From Desulfobacteraceae bacterium (GTDB lineage Bacteria; Desulfobacterota; Desulfobacteria; Desulfobacterales; Desulfobacteraceae): DNA of 64,000 bases. Of this stretch, positions 1-11,200 are shown piece by piece; the stretch's first letter is position 1; every line of letters begins with the position of its first letter. Position numbers and translations under genes: made by a program. The notes below the pieces were generated by a model. The model saw only the letters and a list, made by a program, of their open reading frames with translations, had not been told where the DNA came from and ran no database searches. The stretch spans positions 1 through 64,000 of the forward strand of contig JADGFI010000005.1 in NCBI GenBank assembly GCA_016743945.1, in the 5' to 3' direction.

Positions 1-2
1 GA

Positions 3-3608
<3,606 letters not shown>

Positions 3609-3643
3609 AGAGTGATAAATAGATCGTAATCTGATCGTAACTG

Positions 3644-3683
3644 AAAAAAGGGCTGGAAATTTATTTTCCAGCCCTTTTTTTTT
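3644..3683 (+). terminator. Rho-independent terminator after the PFOR gene
   Basis: A 10-bp perfect stem (GGGCTGGAAA with TTTCCAGCCC) and a short loop are preceded by an A run and followed by nine T residues. Because of the A run it can also work for the convergent lipoprotein gene on the other strand. Confidence 0.9.
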
Positions 3684-3705
3684 GTACTTGTTTTGCAAGG
3701 TGTCT

Positions 3706-3984
3706 TTATTCAGTCTTTACTTCCGGAGCTGCTTCCGGTTCCGGTGTTATGGCTTTTTTAAATTCATCTTTTTTTATTTTTGTTACCTCTGAATTTTGAA
3801 TCGTCACTTCACTGCCTGATACAGCATCTTTAAACGCAACAGCACCCTCTTTTTTAGTTTTTACTTTTTGAGTGTAATAAGTTCTATCGGAAGCGGGATC
3901 TTTTACCATGTAATAACTGCCGCATGCTGAAAATAACAACATCATAAAAAGAGTTAGAAATAAAACAAAGAGTTTGTTTTTCAT
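3706..3984 (-). CDS. Small lipoprotein, YgdI/YgdR-like
   Basis: This 92-residue protein has a lipoprotein signal peptide: basic start, hydrophobic stretch and lipobox LFSAC with the acylated Cys at residue 21. The mature part (YYMVKDPASDRTYYTQKVK, then a charged segment with VTIQNSEVTKI) recalls the SH3-like fold of the enterobacterial YgdI/YgdR lipoproteins, where a short basic-loop beta domain follows the lipid anchor. The tail is rich in Pro, Ala and Glu. A clear ribosome site (AAGGAAGG) precedes the ATG. The protein should sit on the periplasmic face of a membrane. Its function is unknown; the resemblance is by eye only. Confidence 0.75.
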   Translation of the reverse strand: MKNKLFVLFLTLFMMLLFSACGSYYMVKDPASDRTYYTQKVKTKKEGAVAFKDAVSGSEVTIQNSEVTKIKKDEFKKAITPEPEAAPEVKTE

Positions 3985-4235
3985 TTTTACCTTCCTTTTT
4001 AAAAATTATTGGTTTTTTGAAGAAATCATTGATGTCTTTTATTCTAAAAGATAAGTGTTTAAAAAGTCAAGTTATTTTTAGATTACAAAATATGGAGGTT
4101 TAACAACTTGTTTTTGTTGAAAATGTGTAAATCGCTTTACTATTCTATTAATAAAGCGGTATCTTAAAATATATGAAAGCAGATGAAAAAAGCGCAGGGA
4201 TGGGACGGTTTACCAGGGCCTATTAAAAAAGATTA

Positions 4236-5201
4236 ATGTTAGGTGTCAGCCTTTTTTTTATACTAGTTTCAGCTGTGCCCATGGTTGATAATGGGAATAC
4301 CTCCTTCCCGAAAATGTCAAAATTTGTATCGGATTTTACAGCACCCAGCCTGATGGCCTCCCCCCAGATAAAAATCATTTCAGGAACCGTTAAAAACGGG
4401 GATACTGACTCTTCTTTGCTCAATATATATATCCCGTTAAAAAAAATTTACGATCTGGATCACAGGAGTAAAGAAATATTTTCATTAACCCGGATCAGAC
4501 AAGGACACCCCTATAAAATAAGTCTGTTGGAAGACAGTTTTGTGGCATTTGAGTATGAAATAAAGCAAAAGACACTATCTGTGGATATCAGAATATGCCT
4601 GTCTGAGGCGGTCAAACGATCCGGGGAATATCCCTCCCTTACCTTGCAACTGGCAGATATTTTTGCCTGGGATATTGATTTCATAAACGATATTCAACCA
4701 GGAGACCTATTTAAAGTATTGGTGGAAAAGTGGTATAGGAATGAAAAATATTATGAATATTCAGATATTAAGGCGGCATTTATTATCAATAAAGGGGTGG
4801 ATTATGCTGCCCCAAAGAATACCCCCATTAAAACCATTGCAGATGGGACCGTCGTCAGTATTGGATACAATAATTCCATGGGTAAAAATATTACTATCCG
4901 CCATTTTAACGGGTATGAAACCAGTTATTTGCATATAAATAAATATGCGAAGGGCATGAAAAAAAATAAAAAGGTAATACAAGGAGATGTGATCGGTTAT
5001 GTGGGAAACACAGGTTTGACCACCGGATATCACCTTTGTTTTCGAATGCGTAAACAAGGTCGCCTTGTAAATCCCCTTAAACAGACCACAGATAGTTCAA
5101 AACCCTTGTTGCAAAAGGAAATGGGCGGGTTTATCGCCCAGTCCATGAAATATTCTGAAAAAATAATGGCAGCCCAAAAATTATCCCAGGCAACCCCCTA
5201 G
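4236..5201 (+). CDS. Degenerate LytM/M23-family protein, probably decaying
   Basis: The 321-residue product has an N-terminal membrane segment or signal, a central region typical of periplasmic M23 proteins (LADIFAWDIDF, then QPGDLFKVLVE) and a C-terminal LytM domain (GVDYAAPKNTPI, TSYLHINKYAKGM, GDVIGYVGNTGLTTGYHL). Intact relatives have roughly 70 residues between the central region and HxGVDYAAP. Here AAFIIN runs directly into KGVDYAAP. The first zinc ligand His is therefore Asn185, and the HxH motif reads HLC (His266, Cys268). Asp189 and the other catalytic His remain. Endopeptidase activity is doubtful; a role as a non-enzymatic amidase activator is conceivable. Upstream in the same frame, 17 codons starting at ATG 4173 are cut off by a TAA at 4224, which suggests that the cytoplasmic tail has been lost as well. 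No good ribosome site is visible before 4236. Confidence 0.7.
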   Translation: MLGVSLFFILVSAVPMVDNGNTSFPKMSKFVSDFTAPSLMASPQIKIISGTVKNGDTDSSLLNIYIPLKKIYDLDHRSKEIFSLTRIRQGHPYKISLLEDSFVAFEYEIKQKTLSVDIRICLSEAVKRSGEYPSLTLQLADIFAWDIDFINDIQPGDLFKVLVEKWYRNEKYYEYSDIKAAFIINKGVDYAAPKNTPIKTIADGTVVSIGYNNSMGKNITIRHFNGYETSYLHINKYAKGMKKNKKVIQGDVIGYVGNTGLTTGYHLCFRMRKQGRLVNPLKQTTDSSKPLLQKEMGGFIAQSMKYSEKIMAAQKLSQATP

Positions 5202-5216
5202 GGGGAGGTATAAAAA

Positions 5217-5488
5217 TTATTTTATATCAAAACGAGAGGTCAGACCCTCTTTCTGGATATCCAGCAATTTGCTGTCCAATTTTTGAACCAGCAATTATAG
5301 CTCTTTTTTATCAAAGGCGGGATCGTTTTTCATCAATTCCCCCAATGCTTCACCACTGGCCTTTGAAATGGCCATCAGTTCTGTTGACATTACAATAACC
5401 GTGCCCAATAGCCAAATTTTATATTTAGAAGGAGAGTTACAGCATAGGCCAGAACTACTGCACTCGCTGTCTTTAATTCGTGGAGCAT
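5217..5488 (-). pseudogene. Relic of a FUSC-family (YccS-like) membrane transporter
   Basis: On the minus strand from ATG 5488 the translation begins MLHELKTASAVVLAYAV and reaches KFGYWA, the first membrane segment of FUSC/aromatic-acid exporter-like proteins, which normally continue as GYWAVITVIVM. Here the frame breaks after GYWA and resumes one frame over as TVIVMSTELMAISKASGEAL, consistent with loss of about 7 bases. That frame then meets a TAA at 5295-5297 and ends at 5217 after a short charged C-terminus. Full-length relatives have at least 300 residues, so most of the gene is gone by internal deletion. The family assignment rests on the membrane-segment motif and is moderate. Confidence 0.55.
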
Positions 5489-5581
5489 ATATTCATGGCA
5501 TTATTACTGGAGGTGGTAAAAGAGTTTGTTTTTGGGATCATTACCATAAATCATCCCATATATAAAATTAATTTAATTGGA

Positions 5582-5611
5582 TTGACCAAAAAACAAAGTG
5601 TTTGATATCAT
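5582..5611 (+). promoter_or_regulatory. Candidate sigma-70 promoter of the MaoC gene
   Basis: TTGACC at 5582-5587 and TATCAT at 5606-5611 are separated by 18 bases, 44 bases before the start codon of the hydratase gene. The match is partial. Confidence 0.35.
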
Positions 5612-5654
5612 GGTAAAAACCTATAAAATCATTTAAGCTTGATCACGGGAGAAT

Positions 5655-6146
5655 ATGGTAAATTTAATTCGAGAAAAGGCGGTTAAGGGACTTAAGCCAG
5701 GGGATTCATTTACGTATGCCCGCCGGTTTACAAAAGAAGAAACCATGGTGTTCGGGGATCTGACCCAGGACTATAACCCGGTCCATTATGATACAAGGTG
5801 GACAGCTGAAAAAGGATTCAAGGGCCTGATCTGCCACGGGCTGCTAGTCGGGGGGATGATCTGTGAGTTTGGCGGTCAGGTGGGGTGGCTTGCCACGGGT
5901 ATGAATTTTAAATTCCTGGGTCCGGTTTATTTTAATGATACCATCCACTGCAGGGTGACCATTACCCAAATCCAGGAAAAGGGACGGGCGGAGGCAGAAG
6001 CCGTTTTTACCAACCAGGAGGGAAAAAAGATCGGGATTGCCGCCATGACCGGCCGGCTGCCCCTGAAAAAAGAAAAACAGATTTTATCCCAGATGATGGA
6101 AGAGGGTGATCCAACCAACAAATTGACAGATAAAACATATGATTAA
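5655..6146 (+). CDS. MaoC-family (R)-specific enoyl-CoA hydratase
   Basis: This 163-residue hot-dog protein should hydrate trans-2-enoyl-CoA to (R)-3-hydroxyacyl-CoA. The diagnostic active-site stretch is present: DLTQDYNPVHYD with the catalytic Asp and His, then GFKGLICHGLLVGGM. The length fits the PhaJ/MaoC single-domain type, and the C-terminal tail is extended and polar. The start is supported by GGGAG seven bases upstream. It stands alone between a relic and a regulator gene. The actual acyl chain, and whether it serves fatty-acid, polyester or aromatic-acid metabolism, cannot be read from the sequence. Confidence 0.85.
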   Translation: MVNLIREKAVKGLKPGDSFTYARRFTKEETMVFGDLTQDYNPVHYDTRWTAEKGFKGLICHGLLVGGMICEFGGQVGWLATGMNFKFLGPVYFNDTIHCRVTITQIQEKGRAEAEAVFTNQEGKKIGIAAMTGRLPLKKEKQILSQMMEEGDPTNKLTDKTYD

Positions 6147-6468
6147 AATTTTCCCGGTTCAAGACCATCTCTATCCGTGTCATCAAAGGTCTGGCGGCAT
6201 CTCAGGAACCAAAACACCCGTCTAGGGCAGTGGCAAAACATCCTCCAATTATGGGAAGTTTCCGGATTATAAGACAATCAATATTGTCTCCTCTTTTTGT
6301 AACACACATTGATCGCAAATTTGATTGGAGAATAAAACAGGAAAATAATTTTTATTTTTAGCTATCCTCTATCCTCTTATTCCTTGATATAGAAGTTTGC
6401 TCATGCTAAACTTTTTTCTATTTTTTTAAATATGTTTAAAAAAAGAACAGGAAGGAACCCCAAAGAAA
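6147..6468. other. Non-coding spacer before the XRE-cupin gene
   Basis: I see no gene here. The right half is AT-rich and should carry the promoter of the regulator gene. A short imperfect inverted repeat (GACAAT with ATTGTC near 6271-6286) and an imperfect dyad around GTTTGCTCATGCTAAAC near 6396 are the only structures; the latter could be an autoregulatory operator. Confidence 0.4.
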
Positions 6469-7077
6469 ATGCCGTCAAAGAAAGAAAATAAAGTTAAGGA
6501 AGAGGTCGCTGCCTTGAATCTGGGCAATAAAATAAGGAACCTTCGGAAACAAAGGGCCCTTACCCTCCAGGAAATTTCCGATCTCACAGGCCTTTCAAAA
6601 CCTTTGCTTTCCCAGATAGAAAATAATCTTGCAGCCCCCCCCATCGCCACCCTGATTAAAATTTCCACTGCCCTGGGGGTAAAAATCTCCCATTTTTTTC
6701 GGGATCATAACATGGAAGATCGAATTGTGGTGGTCAAAAAAAACAATCGGTACAGCGTTAAAAAATTGTTTCACCATAAAAACGAATCCCGTATTGGATA
6801 CCGATGGGAATCCCTGGCCTATCCCATGGTGGGAAAACAGATGGAACCCTTTGTGGTGGAAATCGAGCCCATGGATGAAAAAGATCTTTTGTTCAATGAC
6901 CACAAGGGAGAGGAATTTCATTTTATCCTGGAAGGGATTGTTGAATTCAAAAGTGCAGAACAGCTCCACCACCTGGAAAAGGGAGACAGCATCTATTTTG
7001 ATTCCAGTATCCCCCATGCCCTTCGTGGAATCGGCGGGGTTGCAAAATCTTTGATTGTTATTTTTGCCCCCAAATAA
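6469..7077 (+). CDS. XRE-family transcriptional regulator with cupin sensor domain
   Basis: The 202-residue protein has an N-terminal helix-turn-helix (LGNKIRNLRKQRALTLQEIS then DLTGLSKPLLSQIEN, residues about 18-55) and a C-terminal cupin barrel (from about residue 120, with GEEFHFILEG and LEKGDSIYFDSSIPHALRG). This is the classical architecture of small-molecule-responsive repressors such as PuuR and SutR. The basic lysine-rich N-terminus precedes the HTH. The ribosome site GGAAGG lies about 14 bases upstream, slightly far. The adjacent MaoC gene upstream on the same strand is a possible target. The ligand is unknown. Confidence 0.88.
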   Translation: MPSKKENKVKEEVAALNLGNKIRNLRKQRALTLQEISDLTGLSKPLLSQIENNLAAPPIATLIKISTALGVKISHFFRDHNMEDRIVVVKKNNRYSVKKLFHHKNESRIGYRWESLAYPMVGKQMEPFVVEIEPMDEKDLLFNDHKGEEFHFILEGIVEFKSAEQLHHLEKGDSIYFDSSIPHALRGIGGVAKSLIVIFAPK

Positions 7078-7143
7078 TTTTTTATCCAAATGATATCTGA
7101 AGGGTTCCAGTCAAAAAAGACCGAATTATTAAATCTGCAATTG

Positions 7144-7935
7144 TTATATTTTAAATTTTTTTCCTGCCGGGCATATGAACTCGCATTTTCGACAGTATTT
7201 AATCGTAAGATCTTTACCGCTGTTCTTTTTGGAACTTTTTGCAACATCCTTTTCCATACGGAGATTACAGCGCTCCCTATTATAGGCACCGTCCCTTCCA
7301 GGCAGGTGTTCGGAAAACTGCGCCAACTTAAAAATAGGAGCCTTATCATCCATCGCATGTTCGGGGCATACCCTTCTACAGAGGGCTTTGCAATCCGCAC
7401 AGGGATCAAACCGAATCGGCCCGGTCGAGTTGATATTATCCTCCATAAAAAGGGCCCTGAGTCTGACCCTCGGACCATGAGACGGGGTTACAAGCATGTT
7501 ATTCTTCCCGATACAACCTAACCCGGCAAGCACCGCTGCATCCTTGAGGAAAAGCCCGCCTTTTTCAACAGAATAATGAAGTTTTCGGGTTTGTATCTTC
7601 AGGTCACTTTCGATCCGCAGGCTTGTTCGCCTTATGATATCAATCAAAAAACGGTTACCCGGTGAGCCTTTTCCATCAAACCAATCCATTTCTGGTTTTT
7701 CTTCCGGGTGTGAAAGAGCGATCAGCAGCACGGATCTTACTGAATCCGGCCAGTTGAACAATTGATTGTCCGGCAAAGTATCACCATCGTTAACCGTACC
7801 GATGCCTTTATAATCACCCAGTTTACGATATATCGTGTGAGATGGTGATACTTTGAGCGTTTCCATACTTGCAATCCCGGCAAGCGTTGCCCCGTTTTCA
7901 ATTGCAATGTTAATGATCCTTTTTCCAATCTCCAT
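7144..7935 (-). CDS. QueG-like (epoxyqueuosine reductase-type) iron-sulfur protein
   Basis: The 263-residue protein resembles the C-terminal and central parts of epoxyqueuosine reductase-like proteins: an N-terminal alpha/beta region (SVRSVLLIALSHPEEK), the conserved EKGGLFLKDAAVLAGLGCIG then KNNMLVTPSHGPRVRLRALF, and a C-terminal Cys-rich segment. That segment has CADCKALCRRVCP, a single Cys (RERCNLRME) and CRKCEFICPAGK, enough for two [4Fe-4S] clusters. It is shorter than true QueG (about 350 residues) and lacks its HEAT-repeat tail, so tRNA modification is not assured; many anaerobes carry such paralogues of unknown role. The start at 7935 was chosen for the GGAGG nine bases upstream. A LysR gene is divergent from it. 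Confidence 0.8.
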   Translation of the reverse strand: MEIGKRIINIAIENGATLAGIASMETLKVSPSHTIYRKLGDYKGIGTVNDGDTLPDNQLFNWPDSVRSVLLIALSHPEEKPEMDWFDGKGSPGNRFLIDIIRRTSLRIESDLKIQTRKLHYSVEKGGLFLKDAAVLAGLGCIGKNNMLVTPSHGPRVRLRALFMEDNINSTGPIRFDPCADCKALCRRVCPEHAMDDKAPIFKLAQFSEHLPGRDGAYNRERCNLRMEKDVAKSSKKNSGKDLTIKYCRKCEFICPAGKKFKI

Positions 7936-8193
7936 GAACCCACGCCTCCAATTGAACCTTCGTTTAGAACAGGTATTCCACTCGGCCGATTCATTTAAAT
8001 TTATCAAGCAGGCATTTTCTAAAAAGATTCCATATGTTGTCGACCTGATCGTAAAGTTCCGACTGACTTTCCATTTTGTTTTCCTTTTATTTTGGGTTTG
8101 ATTTTGCATAGAAAAGGCTATACTATTAATAGATCGGATAGAAAAATGAAAAAAAATGATCAAAATGATCAAAATACTAGATGGTATGGACTC

Positions 8194-9072
8194 ATGAATA
8201 TCCCCATAGACCTATTAAATACCTTTGCGGTGGTGGCTGAAACAAGAAATTTTACTCTGGCCGGCAAACGGATTCACAAATCCCAGTCTGCCGTCAGCAT
8301 GCAGATCAAACGCCTTACAGAAATCGTGGGAAAACCCTTGATCGAGATGGAGGGGAAACAGGTTCGCCTAAGCCTCATGGGAGAATTGGTGTTGGAACAT
8401 GCTCAAAAAATTCTAAGCGTTCATGATGCTGCCATGACGGCCATCAACCAGTCTGAACTGAAAGGAAGGGTGAGACTGGGCGCCCCGGAAGACTATTGCT
8501 CCCTTTTTGTCCCTAAGATCCTGGCGAGTTTTGCCCGGGATTATCCGGATATCCGGGTAGATGTAATCTGCCGGCCTAGTGCTCAACTTTATGGGGATCT
8601 GCTCCAAAGAAAACTCGATCTGGCCATCTGTACGGCACTGGATGTTGACGGGGAAAAAATCTTTCAGGAACCTGTTGTCTGGGTGACCCGAAACAAAACC
8701 GCAATGATAGAAAAAGATTCTCTGCCGCTGGCAGTCTACAGCCATGACTGTTTGTACCGGAAATGGGCAATGGAAGCACTTGAGAAAATCAATCGATCCT
8801 TCTATGTCGCTTATATGAGCCCCAGCATTTCAGGTATTCTGGCTGCGGTGCGGTCCGGCCTTGCCGTGGCACCTGTGGCGCTGAGTGTGGCAGGAAAGGA
8901 GAATCAGATACTCGTTCCTGAAGACGGATTTCCAGTCCTGCCGATTGCCGATGTCTGCCTGTACGGGACAGGAAATTTGAGAAATCCATTGGTGGCGAAT
9001 CTAGCAACTCATGTCCGTAAGGCCTTTCATGCACGTAAAAAAACTATCCTATCTCCGGAGATCCATAGTTAG
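8194..9072 (+). CDS. LysR-family transcriptional regulator
   Basis: The 292-residue protein has the LysR winged HTH at residues 1-62 (DLLNTFAVVAETRNFTLAGK, then SQSAVSMQIKRLTEIVGKPL) and a substrate-binding domain (GRVRLGAPEDYCSLFVPKIL, then LDLAICTAL). Length and layout are normal. The start ATG at 8194 is family-typical but lacks a good ribosome site; an alternative ATG at 8146 would add 16 polar residues. The leader holds a direct repeat of AATGATCAAA just upstream, possibly an autoregulatory site. It is divergent from the QueG-like gene, the usual arrangement for a LysR target. Confidence 0.88.
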   Translation: MNIPIDLLNTFAVVAETRNFTLAGKRIHKSQSAVSMQIKRLTEIVGKPLIEMEGKQVRLSLMGELVLEHAQKILSVHDAAMTAINQSELKGRVRLGAPEDYCSLFVPKILASFARDYPDIRVDVICRPSAQLYGDLLQRKLDLAICTALDVDGEKIFQEPVVWVTRNKTAMIEKDSLPLAVYSHDCLYRKWAMEALEKINRSFYVAYMSPSISGILAAVRSGLAVAPVALSVAGKENQILVPEDGFPVLPIADVCLYGTGNLRNPLVANLATHVRKAFHARKKTILSPEIHS

Positions 9073-9265
9073 ATATACTTCGCGCTCCCTAAAATTAAAA
9101 ACGACCTGTTATGTCTATACAACTTCTGAATTTCCTTTGATTTCAGAGGTTCACAATTGTTCTGGTAGTCCTGGCTTGGAAGATATTACTCCGGATGATA
9201 TGGTTGACCACCTTGGGCCAGATGAATATTGGCTGATATCCAGCCAGTAAATCATAGGGATGCCG

Positions 9266-10255
9266 TTAGATTTCCAGGAAAGCTCCCACCTCAATGGCGC
9301 GGTATCTATTGCCAAACGCCTGTTGGAACTGATCCATTGCCCAGTCTGAACTATCGTGGGGAGACAAGGCCACAAGCTTTGGGGATTCTTTTTTAATGAC
9401 CCGGATGGTTTCAACAACATCTTTTTTGTTAAGATAATTCCATGGCATCCGGTTGGAACCCACAATATTCTGGAGGTTTAAGGGCCCTAAATTCATCCGG
9501 CCGCCCTTCACCGGCAGATGAAGTCCGCCGATAATACCATAAATGGGTTCGTCAAATAGCTTTTTGACCCGGTCCAAAATAACTTGTATGGTGGGATGGC
9601 CGCATCCAATGACGATGACCAACCCCTTTTTTTCCACATTAAACACCAGGGCCTGTTCCCGAGTATATCCCAGCAGAAACAAAGATGCAGGCAAAGGGCC
9701 TGTGAGGGCAATTCCCTTCCGGATAAGGGTCGGCCCTGTAACCAGTTGAAAAAAGGGATCAGGGTTATGGCGCGAGCAAGAGAGTGCTTCCGGTGCCCAG
9801 ACAGGGATCTTGGGTAAATTCACCATTCCCTGGGAAAGGCTGAATTCTTTTTGTTTTTCTTCTCTGATTCCCCCCACATGGTCCCGGTGGATATGGCTGA
9901 TCACAATGCCGTCAAGATTAGAAAGATTCACACCCAGGGCCCTGCTGTTTGAAATCAACGGGGAAGGATGGACTTTTTTCTCATTGGCACCCACATCCAG
10001 TAAAAGAGTGGTATCATCTGCCTGAATCAGGTAGGAAACCCCTGCCTCTGTTGCATGGGGGCCATTGGCATAATATTCAACCAGGGGAAGCAGGGTGAGT
10101 TTTTTTATGGTGCCGGGGCGGGCTAGCGGATTTACCGGTACCTGCTGCAACTCTTTTTTAACCCTCTGGTTGGTCTGCACAAGTTTGATCCATAAAATCC
10201 CAGTAAAAACAACCGTCAAAAGCCCCAGGCCTGACAAAATACGTTCTATAATCAT
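9266..10255 (-). CDS. MBL-fold metallo-hydrolase with N-terminal membrane anchor
   Basis: This 329-residue protein carries the metallo-beta-lactamase signature HIHRDHVGG at residues 121-129, an Asp in LLLDVGA and a later His in GCGHPTIQ and GGLHLP. The layout is closest to the subgroup of dihydropterin-ribofuranosylaminobenzene-phosphate synthase-like hydrolases. Residues 5-25 form one hydrophobic helix, so the enzyme domain should be tethered to the membrane, probably on the periplasmic side. It is the last gene of the minus-strand run that begins with the MerR-type gene. Its ribosome site (AAAGGAG) lies directly against a 13-bp hairpin. The substrate is unknown. Confidence 0.85.
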   Translation of the reverse strand: MIIERILSGLGLLTVVFTGILWIKLVQTNQRVKKELQQVPVNPLARPGTIKKLTLLPLVEYYANGPHATEAGVSYLIQADDTTLLLDVGANEKKVHPSPLISNSRALGVNLSNLDGIVISHIHRDHVGGIREEKQKEFSLSQGMVNLPKIPVWAPEALSCSRHNPDPFFQLVTGPTLIRKGIALTGPLPASLFLLGYTREQALVFNVEKKGLVIVIGCGHPTIQVILDRVKKLFDEPIYGIIGGLHLPVKGGRMNLGPLNLQNIVGSNRMPWNYLNKKDVVETIRVIKKESPKLVALSPHDSSDWAMDQFQQAFGNRYRAIEVGAFLEI

Positions 10256-10268
10256 CTGTATAAGCTCC

Positions 10269-10311
10269 TTTAGAGATGGGGACAGGTTTTAGCTTCGACC
10301 CCATCTCTAAA
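10269..10311. repeat. 13-bp perfect inverted repeat between amidohydrolase and MBL genes
   Basis: TTTAGAGATGGGG and CCCCATCTCTAAA flank a 17-base loop. In the direction of transcription the T run precedes the hairpin and AAAGGAG follows it directly, so it is not a standard terminator. It may be an mRNA processing or stability element, or a REP-like sequence. Confidence 0.6.
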
Positions 10312-10327
10312 AAAAAGGACAAGTTTG

Positions 10328-11200
10328 TTATAATTTTAAAAGTTTTTTTGCATTTCCTCCCAGCCATTTTTTCTTCACTTCTTCCTTTAGGGGCAGTGCC
10401 ATAACGGCATCCACACTATCCTTAAATTGACGGGCCGGCCAGGAGGTTCCGAAGAGAACCCGGTCCTGGAGCAGGCTGTTTCCATAGCATAAAAGGCTTT
10501 CCCAGCCGCTTCCCGGCTTGGTCATATAAGCAGGATTGATGGCGGATATATCCATAAACACATTGTCATGGCGCCAGAGAACCGCCATCAATTCATTGAC
10601 CCAGGGCCATCCGCCGTGACCGGCAATGATCTTGAGTTCCGGAAAATGCCCGGCCACTTCGTCCAGGTATACAGGGCGGCCGAAATCCATTTTGAGCTGG
10701 GGCACAAAATTAAGAGAAGAATGGATCCACACCGGAATATCGAGTTCTACACATTTGGCGTAAATGGGATAGTATAACTTGTCATTGCTGTGGATCTTGT
10801 GGAGCCAGGGTTCCAGACACAGGGCCTTCATCCCCAGATCTTTTACGGCATGCACCAGTTCATCCAGGGCTTTCATCCCTTTGTGGGGGTCAATGCCTGC
10901 CATGCCGATGAACCGGTCCGGGGCCTTTTCAATAAATTTGGCCACTGTATCGTTGGGGGTGACCATTCCCATGGTGGTTTCGGCATCTTCCGCCGGCAGG
11001 ATGGCCAGATCTACCCCTGCCTCATCCATCAGATGGATGAGGATTCCAAAGGGGTCTGATTTGAGAATTTCCAGTGCTTCCTTGCTGGCCGAATACATCT
11101 CGTTGTATTTGGCAAAGGGGCCGGTCGGGTTGGCAAACCCTTCAATTGTTTCCGGAAGGGGTGGCATAACACACATATCAATAATCATGTCTTCTTTCAT
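10328..11200 (-). CDS. Amidohydrolase-2 fold protein lacking several metal ligands
   Basis: The 290-residue protein follows the ACMSD/amidohydrolase-2 layout: IIDMCVMPPLP at the N-terminus, GMAGIDPHKGMKALDEL, a strand ending WIHSS (His160), AGHGGWPW (His195) and FGTSWP (residues 250-255). In active members the first strand has DxHxH and the last motif reads GxDWP. Here the two N-terminal His are missing (DMCVM) and the Asp is Ser253. Two of the usual ligands or catalytic groups remain. It may therefore use a reduced metal site or not be a hydrolase. Its start codon follows the permease stop codon with no gap, so the two are translationally linked. A role on the CoA ligase product or its substrate is inferred only from position. 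Confidence 0.8.
   Translation of the reverse strand: MKEDMIIDMCVMPPLPETIEGFANPTGPFAKYNEMYSASKEALEILKSDPFGILIHLMDEAGVDLAILPAEDAETTMGMVTPNDTVAKFIEKAPDRFIGMAGIDPHKGMKALDELVHAVKDLGMKALCLEPWLHKIHSNDKLYYPIYAKCVELDIPVWIHSSLNFVPQLKMDFGRPVYLDEVAGHFPELKIIAGHGGWPWVNELMAVLWRHDNVFMDISAINPAYMTKPGSGWESLLCYGNSLLQDRVLFGTSWPARQFKDSVDAVMALPLKEEVKKKWLGGNAKKLLKL

Noticed and set aside
9011..9250. 79-codon plus-strand frame after the LysR gene
   Set aside because: It starts inside the LysR gene in another frame. The last 25 residues (ITPDDMVDHLGPDEYWL) look faintly coding, but no family or start is visible.
10269..10311. Hairpin as a Rho-independent terminator
   Set aside because: The T run precedes the stem in the direction of transcription and no T run follows it.
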